Assembly: GCA_004194705.1 (NCBI GenBank)
Contig: SADC01000011.1
Location: 243,310-307,309, forward strand
Reading direction: 5' to 3'
DNA: 64,000 bases
Origin: Ditylenchus dipsaci
Lineage: Eukaryota; Nematoda; Chromadorea; Rhabditida; Anguinidae
Translations under genes and position numbers: made by a program
The notes under the pieces: model-generated
What the model saw: only the letters and a program-made list of their open reading frames with translations
What the model was told of the DNA's origin: nothing
The model's database searches: none
In this document: positions 25,235 to 35,597 of the stretch, piece by piece
Layout of the letters: every line of letters starts with the position of its first letter
Position numbering within the stretch: position 1 is the stretch's first letter

Positions 25235-25547
25235 CAGGGCATGCTCGTCGCCGATGGGAATATTTAAAAAAGCGGGTACCAGTGAAATTCAAACGAGAAT
25301 TAATTTGACGCAATTTCGAAAAAGTTGCGGAAAAATTATACTACCAATGGGAATTGAACCGACGACCGACTTTCACAGTCCGCTGCCGCATTACCACTAG
25401 GCCGCCGATGCTATTAAACAGCAAAAGTATTTTTGATTACTTATTCCACGCAGGCTACTTAACCAAAATTTATTTTAAATAATTCTTTTTTAAATTGACC
25501 TGGTACCCGCCTTTCGAAATATTCCGATCAGCGGCGAGCATGTCCCT
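25235..25547. mobile_element. piggyBac-like MITE (TTAA) carrying a tRNA-like sequence
   Basis: TTAA flanks both ends (25231-25234 and 25548-25551). Arms pair CAGGGCATGCTCGTCGCC with GGCGAGCATGTCCC, and AGCGGGTACCAG with CTGGTACCCGC. Inside, on the minus strand around 25410-25340, lies a tRNA-like stretch with box A-like GGCCTAGTGGTAATGCGG and box B GGTTCAATTCC. Other TTAA elements are at 39780, 46843 and 60114. Confidence 0.75.
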
Positions 25548-26047
25548 TTAAGGTACCTTTTACGCGGTCGGTGTATCATTCAGGTGCTTGGAGTGTAATC
25601 CGGGTGGTTTGATCACCATCCAGATAAATCATTTTTTTCCAAAAATTATGTTTGCTGCCACCACGATTTAAACCTGTGAGAATTAAAAATGGGAAACGAT
25701 TGAATCCCTGCTCTAAAATTTGTGAACGGCTTGCAGCAATTTGAAAAAAATACTGTAAAACGAGTAAAAGAATCTTAAGCAAAAGTTGTGAAATCTTAGA
25801 CACAAAAGGATCACCATAGAGTGTTGCCTTTTACCACTACAGTAAAAAATAGGGAGAGCAAAAAGGTACAAGGAAGCAAACCAAACTCTAGTGTCGACAA
25901 GGTGTGGGCTTATCAAGGATGTCGCCTTATCGAGGTTCGACTGTATCAAAATCGGTGGTAATTTCACCCAAAAGTTACGAAACGCCTCATCATAACGCCA
26001 AGGATTTGAAATTCAAAAATTCATTCTTAATTTTTATGCGGTCGGGT

Positions 26048-26579
26048 TAGAGTTGGGTTAATTACCGGTCATAATCTTTCGCGGTAATATTACCGGTCAT
26101 AATCTTTTTTCGGTCATATTCTGGTCATAATCTCTTTTATCATATTAAAGAAAATTTTATCGATTAATCTCTTTTATTGCTTCAACGCCGACTTTCTTCC
26201 ACTTCTAAATAAACCTTATCAGTACTCTCAAATACTTTTATGCATTAACTAAACTTCAAATTCTTTTCTATATCCAGCTACCATCCAGTACCCTCTATCT
26301 TGGTCACCCAACGCGAAAAGTCAAAATTTAGTCAAAAAAACTGTCGTACTCCACCTGAAAACATGTTTTTTACACGTTTCAGGCTCTGAAACACACAAAA
26401 AAGTGTTTCGAACTCTTTTTTGGAGGAGTTGATGTACCGAACTCCGACCCAATTTCCTGCTTGTTAAAAAAGAATATGACCGATTTTTCATTATCAGGTC
26501 ATAATCTAGATTATGACCGGTAATATTACCAGATTATGACAGGTAATATTACCGGTAATATTACCATTGCCCAACTCTA
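26048..26579. mobile_element. TAGAGTTGGG element, TAGGGTTGG family, 532 bp
   Basis: Ends TAGAGTTGGGTTAATTACCGG and, inverted, TTGCCCAACTCTA. Subterminal parts repeat GGTAATATTACC and GGTCATAATC. The flanking 8-mers do not match, so the ends or flanks have changed since insertion. Confidence 0.6.
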
Positions 26580-26879
26580 GTCGACACTTGATTTGTCCAG
26601 GTAGTTGACACTTTAAGAAAAACGACACCCCGGTAAGCCGACACCCTGAGTTCGGTCCCTTGGGGTGTTGGCTTATCGAGGTTCGACTGTACCATAATTA
26701 AACCACTTCAAAGTAAAAAAAAATTTTTGGCTGGCAAAACCTAAATTCAAGGAAAAAAGTTATTAAGAAAAACCAATCTAAGAATACAAATTAAAGAGCG
26801 TTGAATGGGGGAAATTTAATGGTTCTTTTTTCACCTTTATTGAATACGAATTGAATAACACAACGATAGCAATGTATTG

Positions 26880-26935
26880 TGCGGCTAAGTGGTTAGAAGT
26901 TATTACAAATGTTCGAATCCGGATGGTGACATGTT
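26880..26935 (+). repeat. tRNA-like fragment (SINE head or tRNA pseudogene)
   Basis: GCGGCTAAGTGGTTAGAAG resembles a D-arm with box A, and GTTCGAATCC matches box B 20 nt later. The spacing is too short for an intact tRNA. Confidence 0.45.
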
Positions 26936-27225
26936 CATTTTCGAATTGTAAATTGACATAAAACAGTTACTGACATCTATAAAAATCTATATACATTATT
27001 ATTCATTTATTTTTATCTTCATTAGCCATAAATGAACGATTGTCGAGGAATTCGTGATCAGCATGGTTGATTTACTCAATAAACTATTTTACAATGCAAA
27101 ACTTACAGTCAAATTTCGAATTCTCCGCGATACAATAATTATTTCAATCCTCGATTTTCTTAATTCTGAGTACCTTATTTAAAACATGAAGATCTATATG
27201 TTTCGGTTAGCTGTTTTGATCGATA

Positions 27226-27480
27226 TACCGTATTCTCTCTATTAGTTCCACATGTGGGATTATTTTTCAATCGTCCGAAAATCGGAAAAATTTGGGGTCG
27301 ATCTCGAGATTTTCGGGTGCTACACCGAAATCTAAAAAGTGGAATCCGTAGAACTCGTGGGAGTTAAGAAAATGCAATAAACCGCTTTGTTAAATTTTTT
27401 CTCTGAGCTGAGTTACAGGTTCTCAAAGTTGGGGGTGTGGGTTTAATAGAGAGTGTGGAACTAATAGAGAGAATACGGTA
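27226..27480. mobile_element. TACCGTATT MITE, 255 bp
   Basis: TACCGTATTCTCTCTATTAG at the left pairs with CTAATAGAGAGAATACGGTA at the right. It overlaps the end of the MULE 2 transposase remnant. Confidence 0.75.
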
Positions 27481-28966
27481 CTTTGCGGTGCATACCAAAG
27501 GGCTTCTTGAAAAAAATGGAGAAATGTCATCAGCTGTTCCCTACTTTGAGCTGTTTCTGTTGAGCTTTCTTGCCACTCGATCACCAATGCATGAATCATT
27601 TGCTCTGATTGACCTTGATTTGGACGTACCAATCTGAAGTCCTCTTCTGGATTGTCTTCGTGCCTTGAAAAAATCAGTCGTTTTAACCACCAATACAAGT
27701 GAAATACCGTTCGATCGCGTGTCGGACAGCTTCTCCCTCCTCTACTTGAAACTGTATGACTTTGCTTCTGTCGATCTTTCCTCCTCCTGCGAAATGAGCC
27801 TTGTACTCTCTGTTCCACGATTCCACTGCATTGTTGGTTGCCGGAAGCTGACTTCTAATAGGCTTATTCATATTCCACATATGAATAGGAAAGACTGCGG
27901 GTCGAGTTTGAGCACCGATTCCCCGGACCAGACAAGTTTTGCGGAAATACTCCATGAATGCTTGAAAATAAAGTCGTAGTAAAATCAACGTAATAATGGA
28001 TTGAAAACAAACCTGCTGCTCGACTTTGATCCAATGATGTTGGAATTCCTTCCCTAAGCAGTTCAGCAAAAGCCTCCACTAACGTAAGATACCCATGAAT
28101 CACATCTCGTTTAGGCAGATATGCTAGCTTTGAAAAAAGAACGATCCAATCCATCAGATGCTCATTTTTGCAGAAATTCGCCATAGAATTTCGCCATACC
28201 ATGCTTACGAGCCCATTTGCGATTCGATTGAGAGAGATGAAACACGCATTTGATTGGCTCGGCATCAGGAAAGACGTTAGACATGACATTTGATGGAGCT
28301 CGCTCGAAATCTATACGAAATTTATAAGTACAGGAAACTTAAAGCACTATTTTCACCTGAAAAGTACATCTTAACATTGTAACGCTCGCGAGGCAATGAG
28401 AATATTTCTTGAAAGACTCGCGCATAAGTGGCTTTACTTTTGTTCGATGCGTTAAAGCAATAAGCACCTCGAAGTCATTTCTCTTCGCATCATGACTGTG
28501 AAGCTTAGTCAAGTAGAAAAGATGCTGACCTTTTTTGATAAAACCTCTTCCTTTGCAATGCCGGTAATTGCCACCATGAGTTTTGACTTTCTTTGTGCAA
28601 ATCAAATAGCTGATATTGAGAATCTTCTGGCTTTCCTTGAAGAAAAACAAGAAAATAGACTACAAACAGCATAAAATACCCTTTGGAAGACGTAACAGTA
28701 CCCATTTGACCAAATCAGCATTTTTCCACTAGGACTTGTTTCTTCTTGCTCAATTTGCTCCTCGAACAGAAAGCTGACCACTTCTTCGTTTTCAGAATCA
28801 CTAGACATAGCAATTTAACTAAAACTATGGTATTTGTGGGTCAAAGAACAGAAAATCTTTCAGTAAAGCGGAAAAACGATGCTAAATGTCCGCAGACAAA
28901 TGGCATAATCATGGAAAATGTCCGCGGACAAATTACACAAATTATGGAAAATGTCCGGTTGCCGCC
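27437..28966 (-). pseudogene. MULE 2: second Mutator-like transposase and right end
   Basis: Read on the minus strand from 28808. An acidic N-terminus ([20 protein letters not shown]) is followed by [20 protein letters not shown] and then, across a short intron, a DFERAPSNVM motif carrying the second catalytic Asp. CVFHLSQSNRKWARKHGM comes next, and finally the C-terminal NNAVESWNREYKAHFAGGG. The element ends at 28966 with ATGTCCGGTTGCC, the terminus of the GGCAACCGGACATTTGTC family. Frame breaks separate the blocks and no left terminus of that family is seen, so it is decayed or rearranged. No FLYWCH or SWIM finger is visible. Confidence 0.7.
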
Positions 28967-29490
28967 CAGAACGCTCAGATCATTGGATTACAGGCTCAGG
29001 CCAACAATAATGCAGCGGCGATAAATGTCCTCAGAAATCAGCTTCGTAAAACAACATTCAGCCAATGCGCAAGTGTATAATTGATCATCTGTTTATATTT
29101 CTGACTTGTAATTGAGTGATTATTGTGTCCTGTTTGCGAATAAATGTAATGTAATGTCTTCTCGTGAACCCTTCTGTTGGTAGTGTCTTGCTACAGAATT
29201 TGAAAAAAAAAGGATAAAGTTATAGACTTTCATAAAAGTAGCAACCCTTTCTTTTCCATAGAAAGATTTTGCTAAAAAAGAAGGGCATTGTCTTGGAATT
29301 ATTAGGGTGGGGTATTGTACGTAAAATCGTCCGAAAACTTTTATAAAACAATTTTTTCGTGTTTAATCACTCAAAACATACAAGATCCGTTTTTCTCGAT
29401 ACTCACGACATTTTAAATGCCAATATTTGATGACTTTCAGTAAGATAACCAAACTTGACTTTCACGCAGCTTGCAGTCGTACTTTTTTCC
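28967..29490 (+). pseudogene. Copy of the F-box-like gene's 3' end
   Basis: Matches 21333-21855 closely: the last repeat and end of the ORF (IIGLQAQANNNAAAINVLRN), the 3' UTR and downstream flank. It begins exactly at the MULE 2 terminus with GCCCAGAACGCTCAG. The source exon contains the same words, so the MULE appears to have inserted in a copy of this exon. No upstream exons are present. Confidence 0.8.
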
Positions 29491-29549
29491 GTACACACTC
29501 ATTTGGGCGCCTCGTTTGGACGCCCTCATTTGGGCGCCATTATTATATA

Positions 29550-30560
29550 GTGATTTTTAAATGGAAGACAATTAAAAATTGCCTCATTTGCCGGAAAAGT
29601 TGCCCCATTTTCCAGAAAAGTTGCCCCATTTGCCACAAAAGTCTCCCCATTTTCTAATTTCCAATCAAAAAGCAGAAAAGTTGCCCCATTGGCCAGAAAA
29701 GTTGCCCCATTTGCCACAAAAGTTGCCCCATTGGCCGGATTTTCAAATTCACGATCTCTTATACTGTCATTACATTGTTTTACATACTAGTAGCTCTCAA
29801 AGTTTTACAGCACCACTCAAAACAACAACTGACTTTATTCAACAACAATTGACAACACTTCAAAGACAACAAATTCAATAACATAAATCAGTCAATAACC
29901 AGGGCGCTTCCCTCTCTTGCCCTGCGCTTTCTTCCTCGCTTCCTCTTCTCTCCTAGCGGCACATCGGTAATTTCTTCTGGATACTCCTGCAGTCCATCTC
30001 TGCACATCATCATCAGGGAATGTTTGCAGAAGAAACAATCTTTCATCCCTTGGAAGCAATTGCATTTATACAGCCCTGGATAGAGAGTGGACGGCTCGAC
30101 CAAATAAGCATGACATGACAGAAAAACACCCAAATAAAACTTACATTCTCCAGCTCGACACCATGCATCATTCTGCTCACACCACAGCTTGAAATCCTTC
30201 TCATCATCGCAGCACTTTTTTGGTTTCCGATCGCGCGTCATAGCTTCGTTTCCTAAAGACAGAAAAAAGTATGTGCAATAATATGTGACGATGCAACAAT
30301 GAGGTAAAACGACGCAACAACAACGAAAAACGAACAACGCCAACGTAAACAAGATGGCAAAACAACATGAAATGTCCAAATGGGGCAACTTTTCTGGCCA
30401 ATGGGGCAACTTTTCTGCTTTTTGATTGGAAATTAGAAAATGGGGAGACTTTTGTGCCAAATGGGGCAACTTTTCTGGAAAATGGGGCAACTTTTCTGGA
30501 AAATGGGGCAACTTTTCCGGCAAATGGGGCAATTTTTATTATATTTCCTTTTTAAATTAT
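29550..30560. mobile_element. Short MULE-like element with tandem-repeat ends
   Basis: Each end is a tandem array of about 24-nt units (AATGGGGCAACTTTTCTGG), six to seven per side in opposite orientation: 29578-29745 and 30370-30536. The homology between arms extends outwards to AAATGGAAGACAATT-like sequence. The centre carries one minus-strand coding block. Target-site duplication not resolved. Confidence 0.7.
29888..30241 (-). CDS. SWIM-type zinc-finger exon of a MULE transposase
   Basis: Minus-strand frame from MTRDRKPKKCCDDEKDFKLW to the stop at 29888. It contains YKCNCFQGMKDCFFCKHSL, with Cys-X-Cys and Cys-X-His pairs spaced as in the SWIM zinc finger found at the C-terminus of Mutator-like transposases. 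It ends with a basic PLGEKRKRGRKRRAREG tail, a likely nuclear or DNA-binding tail. A GTAAGT near 30147 might be the donor of a 50-nt intron, or the stretch may be read through. No catalytic domain accompanies it, so the element would depend on an enzyme from elsewhere, or it is a relic. Confidence 0.65.
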   Translation of the reverse strand: MTRDRKPKKCCDDEKDFKLWCEQNDAWCRAGECKFYLGVFLSCHAYLVEPSTLYPGLYKCNCFQGMKDCFFCKHSLMMMCRDGLQEYPEEITDVPLGEKRKRGRKRRAREGSALVID

Positions 30561-30621
30561 TTAAACAGTCTAAAAAAGCTATATTAACCTCCGTGCTAGC
30601 ATGTAAACATTAGGTACCTGC

Positions 30622-30906
30622 TAGAGTAGTTCACGGTCGGTTAATTGGGCCTTACCCGGTTTTCGGTTAACCGGGATTTTGGCTACCCGGTTTTCGGTTA
30701 CGGTTTTTCAGTTTTTTTTCGGTCGGTTAACCGGCTTGTACCCGGTTTTCGGTTTTTTTTTGTCGTAAATTAACCGAAATTTTGCTGTACCCGTTTTCGG
30801 TTTTCCCGGTTTTTTTGTACCCGGTTTTTCGGTCGGTTTTTTTTGGCCAAATACCCGGTCGGTCGGTTAACCGACCGGGTCGGTTAACCGACCGTGAACT
30901 ACTCTA
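30622..30906. mobile_element. hAT MITE of CGGTTAACCG motifs, 285 bp, 8-bp TSD
   Basis: Perfect 8-bp repeats GTACCTGC at 30614-30621 and 30907-30914. Ends TAGAGTAGTTCACGGTCGG and, inverted, CCGACCGTGAACTACTCTA. The interior repeats ACCCGGTTTTCGGTTAACC in both orientations. Confidence 0.9.
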
Positions 30907-30914
30907 GTACCTGC

Positions 30915-32477
30915 CTAAAAGAGTATCCAGCTCCACTATCCGAAAATTTTAGATTTTGTCAAAAATAATTGAAAACCATTGTATGGTACCCAAACCAAGC
31001 GTTGAACATGGTTTAATAATACCCAAACAGCAAAATTACTAAAAAAACGCCCGTGCCAAGGTAGGTACGTGACTTAAAAGAGTATATATCACAATAATTT
31101 TGACACCGGTGTCATATGCTCCCTCTCCCCCAATCCTCGGCGTGAAGTGTTACTTTACCACTTGGATCATGAACAATAAACGATACAAATCGTGGCCAGA
31201 CACTTAGAACTCATTAAGCTAGTTAAAAAAGGAGGTGAAAAATAAAGTTCACACTCAGGGGGACTCGAACCTCGGTGACGTGTATATGATGTTCTGCAGC
31301 AACCCCTCCCAATTTAGACCAAGTGGTCGTCCACTTGGATCACTTTTTTTTATGCTTCGCGGTTTCCGCAACAATTTTTCTGCACTAATTAGAGCATGCT
31401 GAAGATGGCTGGACAATAGTAAAATCACAATTTATCGAGAAATTTTTGAGTTATTGCTAACTATTGATTTATCAAAATCAAGAATTAGCAATAACTCAAA
31501 AATTTCTTGATAAACGTGATTTTACCACTGTCAAACCATCTTTAGCACGCTCGAATCAGTGCAGAGAACTTGTTTTGGAACCCAAAAACGTGAAAAAAAT
31601 TTGATCTAGGTGGTCGACCACTTGGTTTGGTTCGGTCACTCGGGATGGAGTTCTGAGCGATTTTAAGGGGTGATGTAGAAGTTACTGGGGTTGCAGTGAC
31701 GAATAAAAGGGGCACTCTTATGGCAGAACGTGAAAAAATTTAATGCGATTCTGAACTCAAGCCGTTACTGGTTAGAATCCACCTGGGTGCACACCCTTTT
31801 TTACCATAATTTTAGATATGAAAAGACTAACGTTTGACTTTTCATGTCATTTGGGTGAATATACTCCTACTCTGGAGTTACCTGGATATCAACCTGTCCA
31901 TGTGGTACCCACCTCAGGTTTTGGGTCGCCTAGGTGGAATCGCAGTCGTGGTCTTAACAAACCCAAATCCCCAAAATTTTAAGTTAGAAAAAATGGGCTA
32001 TTTTCAATTTTTAAGATTTTTTTTCAGGCTCTCCAGGTAGATATCCACCTGACCAGGGGTGAACACATGAACACGTGAAGCTTGATTACACTAGAAAATT
32101 CTTAAAAATTAACAAAATAGTCCTTATCGAAAGGAATGCTTAGCAAAAGAAAAATTAACAAAAGTACCGTATAAATTTTCTGTTTTTTTAACAAATGGGC
32201 ACATAAATTTTTCTTTTCTTAACAAAAGAACCTCCTACCAAATGTACCTATTAACAAATTTCGTTCGAAATTTTGGGGTACAGCCAATTGAATCCCCAAC
32301 ACAATTCATTTCATCGTCCTGCTGTGACTAAGAGCCGCGCCTATATTTTAATGCTGAACAGAACGGTAAAAACAGAATTTGTAAAACCAATTAAAATATT
32401 GGTTAACACGTCTTACCAAAACGTTATCCGCATCACAGCCACCATCATCCCTAAGTCAAAGCGGCTTTTGCCCCAAA
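30915..32477. other. Gene-free tract with CCACTTGG and CCACCTGG repeats
   Basis: Motifs CCACTTGG/CCAAGTGG recur between 31150 and 31640 around a fold-back (TTATCGAGAAATTTTTGAGT pairing near 31470-31520). CCACCTGGNCAGGTGG-like words recur from 31775 to 33490. These look like subterminal arrays of further elements whose ends I could not fix. No exon. Confidence 0.5.
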
Positions 32478-34412
32478 TAGGGTTGGGTGATGGGAATATT
32501 CCCAGGAATATTCCCGGTTTATTCCCGGTCCTAATCTTAGATTCGGACCGACAATGAAAATTGGCCCGAATCTTTTCGAAAATAAACATTTTAACTGGAG
32601 TAAAAAATCGGCGTGCCTATAAAAAATAAATTAGAGAAATGCTCAATGAACTATTTGATAAAAAAGACATTTGCTCAAATAACATGTTTGCTCAATCACT
32701 TGTTTGAATTTTTAATTGTTTGGCCAATCGTATATTTGGTAAAAGAACATTTGCTCTAGCCCTGTTTATCTCAGAAATCATAATGATCTTCTCGGGCACA
32801 ACACCCATATCAGGATAGGTACATATTCTGAGGGTTTATCTGTCTCCAAATACCGAAAATTTTAGTTTTTACATGATTTGAAAGAAATTTCAAACCATGG
32901 TATCTTGCCCAAAATTTTATGCTGAACATGGTTTGACAATACTGAAACTGATTTCAATGACTCAAATTTCAAAACCTAGCGTCGGTACCCAGGGGCTAGG
33001 TGGATATTAAGCTGGACGGCCTAAAAGTAAAATTTTAGTTGAAATCGGAAGTAAATAATTTATTCTAATATATAATCGGGTGGTGAATTGGGTTTGATAG
33101 GACTAAATTTGCGATTTCCGCTATCCATATCCCCACCTGGATGTCCTGAAAAATCAAAAATTTTTAAAATTGAAATTAATTTTGCCTATGATACGTAAAA
33201 TTGTCTGGGTAATGTGGTTCGATGAGACCAAAAGTCTATTTTCACCTCCCAAACCCAAAACCTTGAGTGGCTACCACCTGACCAGGTGGACATCCAGCTG
33301 GATGGCCTGGATTCTTAAAATTAAAAACAAAGCATGCTGGGCTCCAAGTGGGTGAAATCAAAGTTTTGGTCTTATCAAACCAAACTCACCACACAATTTT
33401 ACATATTATAACACAGTTTGATTTGAAATTCACAAAAATTTTATTTTTCAGGTTATCCAAATGGATAAACACCTGGTCAGGTGAGACTTTATGCTACTCC
33501 GTGACTAGTTGAGCAAAAATGATTGTCACCACCGTGTTTCGAACCTGTAATCTATTGAGGGAGCAATTAATTAAGGATATCTGAGATTCCTATCCAAGCT
33601 TGAGAAGAAGTGATAGGCTTTCCAGGCCGGTCCTTGCACAGGTCTGTTCTAGGCCAAAAGAGTAAATTGACCAAATGTTCTTTTACCAAACAGGTAAAAG
33701 ATCAAATATACGATTGGCCAAACAATTAGAAATTCAAACAAGTGATTGAGCAAATATGTTTTTTGAGCAAATCCTTATTTGAGCAAATGTCTTTTTTTTA
33801 TCAAATACCGTATTTCCTGTAATTTAGCCCCCGGGGGCTAAATTTTTGGATGCCCGAAAATCTTGAAATTGTAAATCAAAAATGGCTTTAACTCTGAACT
33901 TCTAGTCAAAAAAGAGGAGGGGGGGGGGCTAAGTTAGAGGGAGGTGCTAAATTAGAGTTAAACCGAGAGCTGAAAAAAGGAACAAAAGAGAGAAGATACC
34001 TAAAGCAAAAAAGGAACATACCAACGGTAGTTCATTAAGCATTTCTCTAATTTATCTTTTATATGCACGCCAAAAATCCCCAATCCGTGACCCAAAATCG
34101 ACAAAATCATCTTTTTTCAACGTTTCAGCACCTTAATCGTGCTTAAAACATGTTTAAGTGGCGGTTGACACTTTTTTATAAAAAAAATTTCACCAAAATT
34201 GACTTTTTGCTTGATGGGCCAAAGTAAGCCAACCTGAACGGGTATCCAGATATTCTAAAAAATATAACCACGTTTTTAATGGTATTATTTTGATGAAGAT
34301 TTTGATGTATTCTTTAACGATTTTGATTGATTTTTTATGATTTGTTTAAATTTTTTTGGTTATTTGGACATAAAAAGATTTAGACCGGGAATATTCCCTT
34401 ATTCCAACCCTA
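32478..34412. mobile_element. hAT-like composite element, TAGGGTTGG family, 1.9 kb
   Basis: Begins TAGGGTTGGGTGATGGGAAT, ends TTATTCCAACCCTA. Flanks GCCCCAAA (32470-32477) and GCGCCAAA (34413-34420) match at seven of eight bases. GGAATATTCC repeats lie inside both ends. Deeper, ATTTGCTCAA-type arms are inverted (32640-32750 against 33670-33800), and a TACCGTATT MITE sits at 33806. No transposase is recognised. Confidence 0.7.
33806..33965. mobile_element. TACCGTATT MITE, right end missing
   Basis: Starts TACCGTATTTCCTGTAATTT with a GCCCCCGGGGGC palindrome. It ends in GGTGCTAAATTAGAG without the expected ACGGTA. Confidence 0.6.
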
Positions 34413-34795
34413 GCGCCAAAATAAATTCATTTTAAATTCATAAAATCTTACGATGATATCTGGATTTACTTTTGGAGACGAATCGTGATTGACAAGATTT
34501 TTATTGTAGGGAAGCACAGATCCAAATGTCCGTGTAATTCGCTCTCAATATTTTCGTCTTTTCTTGTCGTATGGGCAAAGGAATCTATGTATTTATATCG
34601 AGAGCTATTTGTACAGAATTAGAATTTTTTGCGCAGAGATCAAATGAAATTTCCGGTAATTAGATAAATAAGATTGCCTAGGGGCATATTAAGGGAAGAC
34701 TGTAGTCGACTTTATTGCACGGGCGAGAACTTTTCACTCTATTTTAGAGTGCCGGCCTGTTTTGTTCAGGATCATTTCACCTGCTGTAGATTATA

Positions 34796-35148
34796 CCGGG
34801 TGGTCAAGATTTTTGGACACTTTCAAAGTGCCATAACTTTTTTCTGGGATCGAATTTCGAAATTTTGTAAATGCAGATCGACTCAGAATTTTATGCCGTT
34901 TTGCTTGGTATATAATCTCAAAATCTCGATTTTCGCTTGGTCCCCCTGTGGTTTTGGTCTGTAGATGGCCTCTGGACGGGTAAGACCAAATCCAAAGGGG
35001 TGACCAGGCGAAAATCGTGATTTTGACATTATATACCAAGCAAAACGGTATAAAATTCTGAGTCGATCTACGTTTACAGAATTTCGAAATTCGATTCCAG
35101 AAAAAAGTTACGGTGCTTTGAAAGTGTCCGAAAATCTTGGACCACCGG
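34796..35148. mobile_element. Tc1/mariner-like MITE, 353 bp, TA target site
   Basis: TA flanks CCGGGTGGTCAAGATTTTTG and the inverse CTTGGACCACCGG. Arms of about 150 bp pair through ATCGAATTTCGAAATT and GCTTGGTATATAA. It shares inner words with the element at 37798. Confidence 0.75.
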
Positions 35149-35289
35149 TAGATTTGATTTTGAAAAATCAAATCGATTTTATGGAAGGGTGGTGCAGCTG
35201 ATGGTTGATTTTCATTGAAAATATTAACCGTATGAGAGCTGTTTGTATCCTTTGACAAATGAATCTGTTTGGATTTACTTTCTAGATCA

Positions 35290-35463
35290 CAGTGGACTCT
35301 GTCGATAAAGAAACTCAAGGTACCGGCCACAAGCTGTCCTTATCTCGAAGTGTACTTAGTGAGAGCGCCCGTATAGGAATTTTAGCATAGTTTCGACGAA
35401 TCTTTTCTGTCCTTACTGGAAGCGTGTCTTTAATCAGAGTGTCCTTATTGACAGAGTCTACTG
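35290..35463. mobile_element. Short TIR element, pogo-like, 174 bp
   Basis: CAGTGGACTCTGTCGATAA at the left pairs with TTATTGACAGAGTCTACTG at the right. The target site is not clear. It lies 130 bp before the next gene. Confidence 0.55.
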
Positions 35464-35597
35464 TGTTACAAATACCCGTCATTTTGCTTTTTTAGCACAT
35501 ATTTGTAGCCATTTGTCAGATTCTAGATTTTATTTATTCGGCTTTTATATTTTTTTCAGCTATCGCATTGTTTCCGCAAAAAGAATATCAAGCAAAA

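Noticed and set aside
25340..25410. Functional tRNA-His gene
   Set aside because: A GTG triplet falls near the anticodon position, but I could not pair the acceptor stem, and it lies inside a TTAA element.
29579..29881. ORF rich in Leu-Pro-His repeats
   Set aside because: It is the translation of the 24-nt terminal tandem repeat of a mobile element. The inverted copy at 30370-30536 gives a similar ORF.
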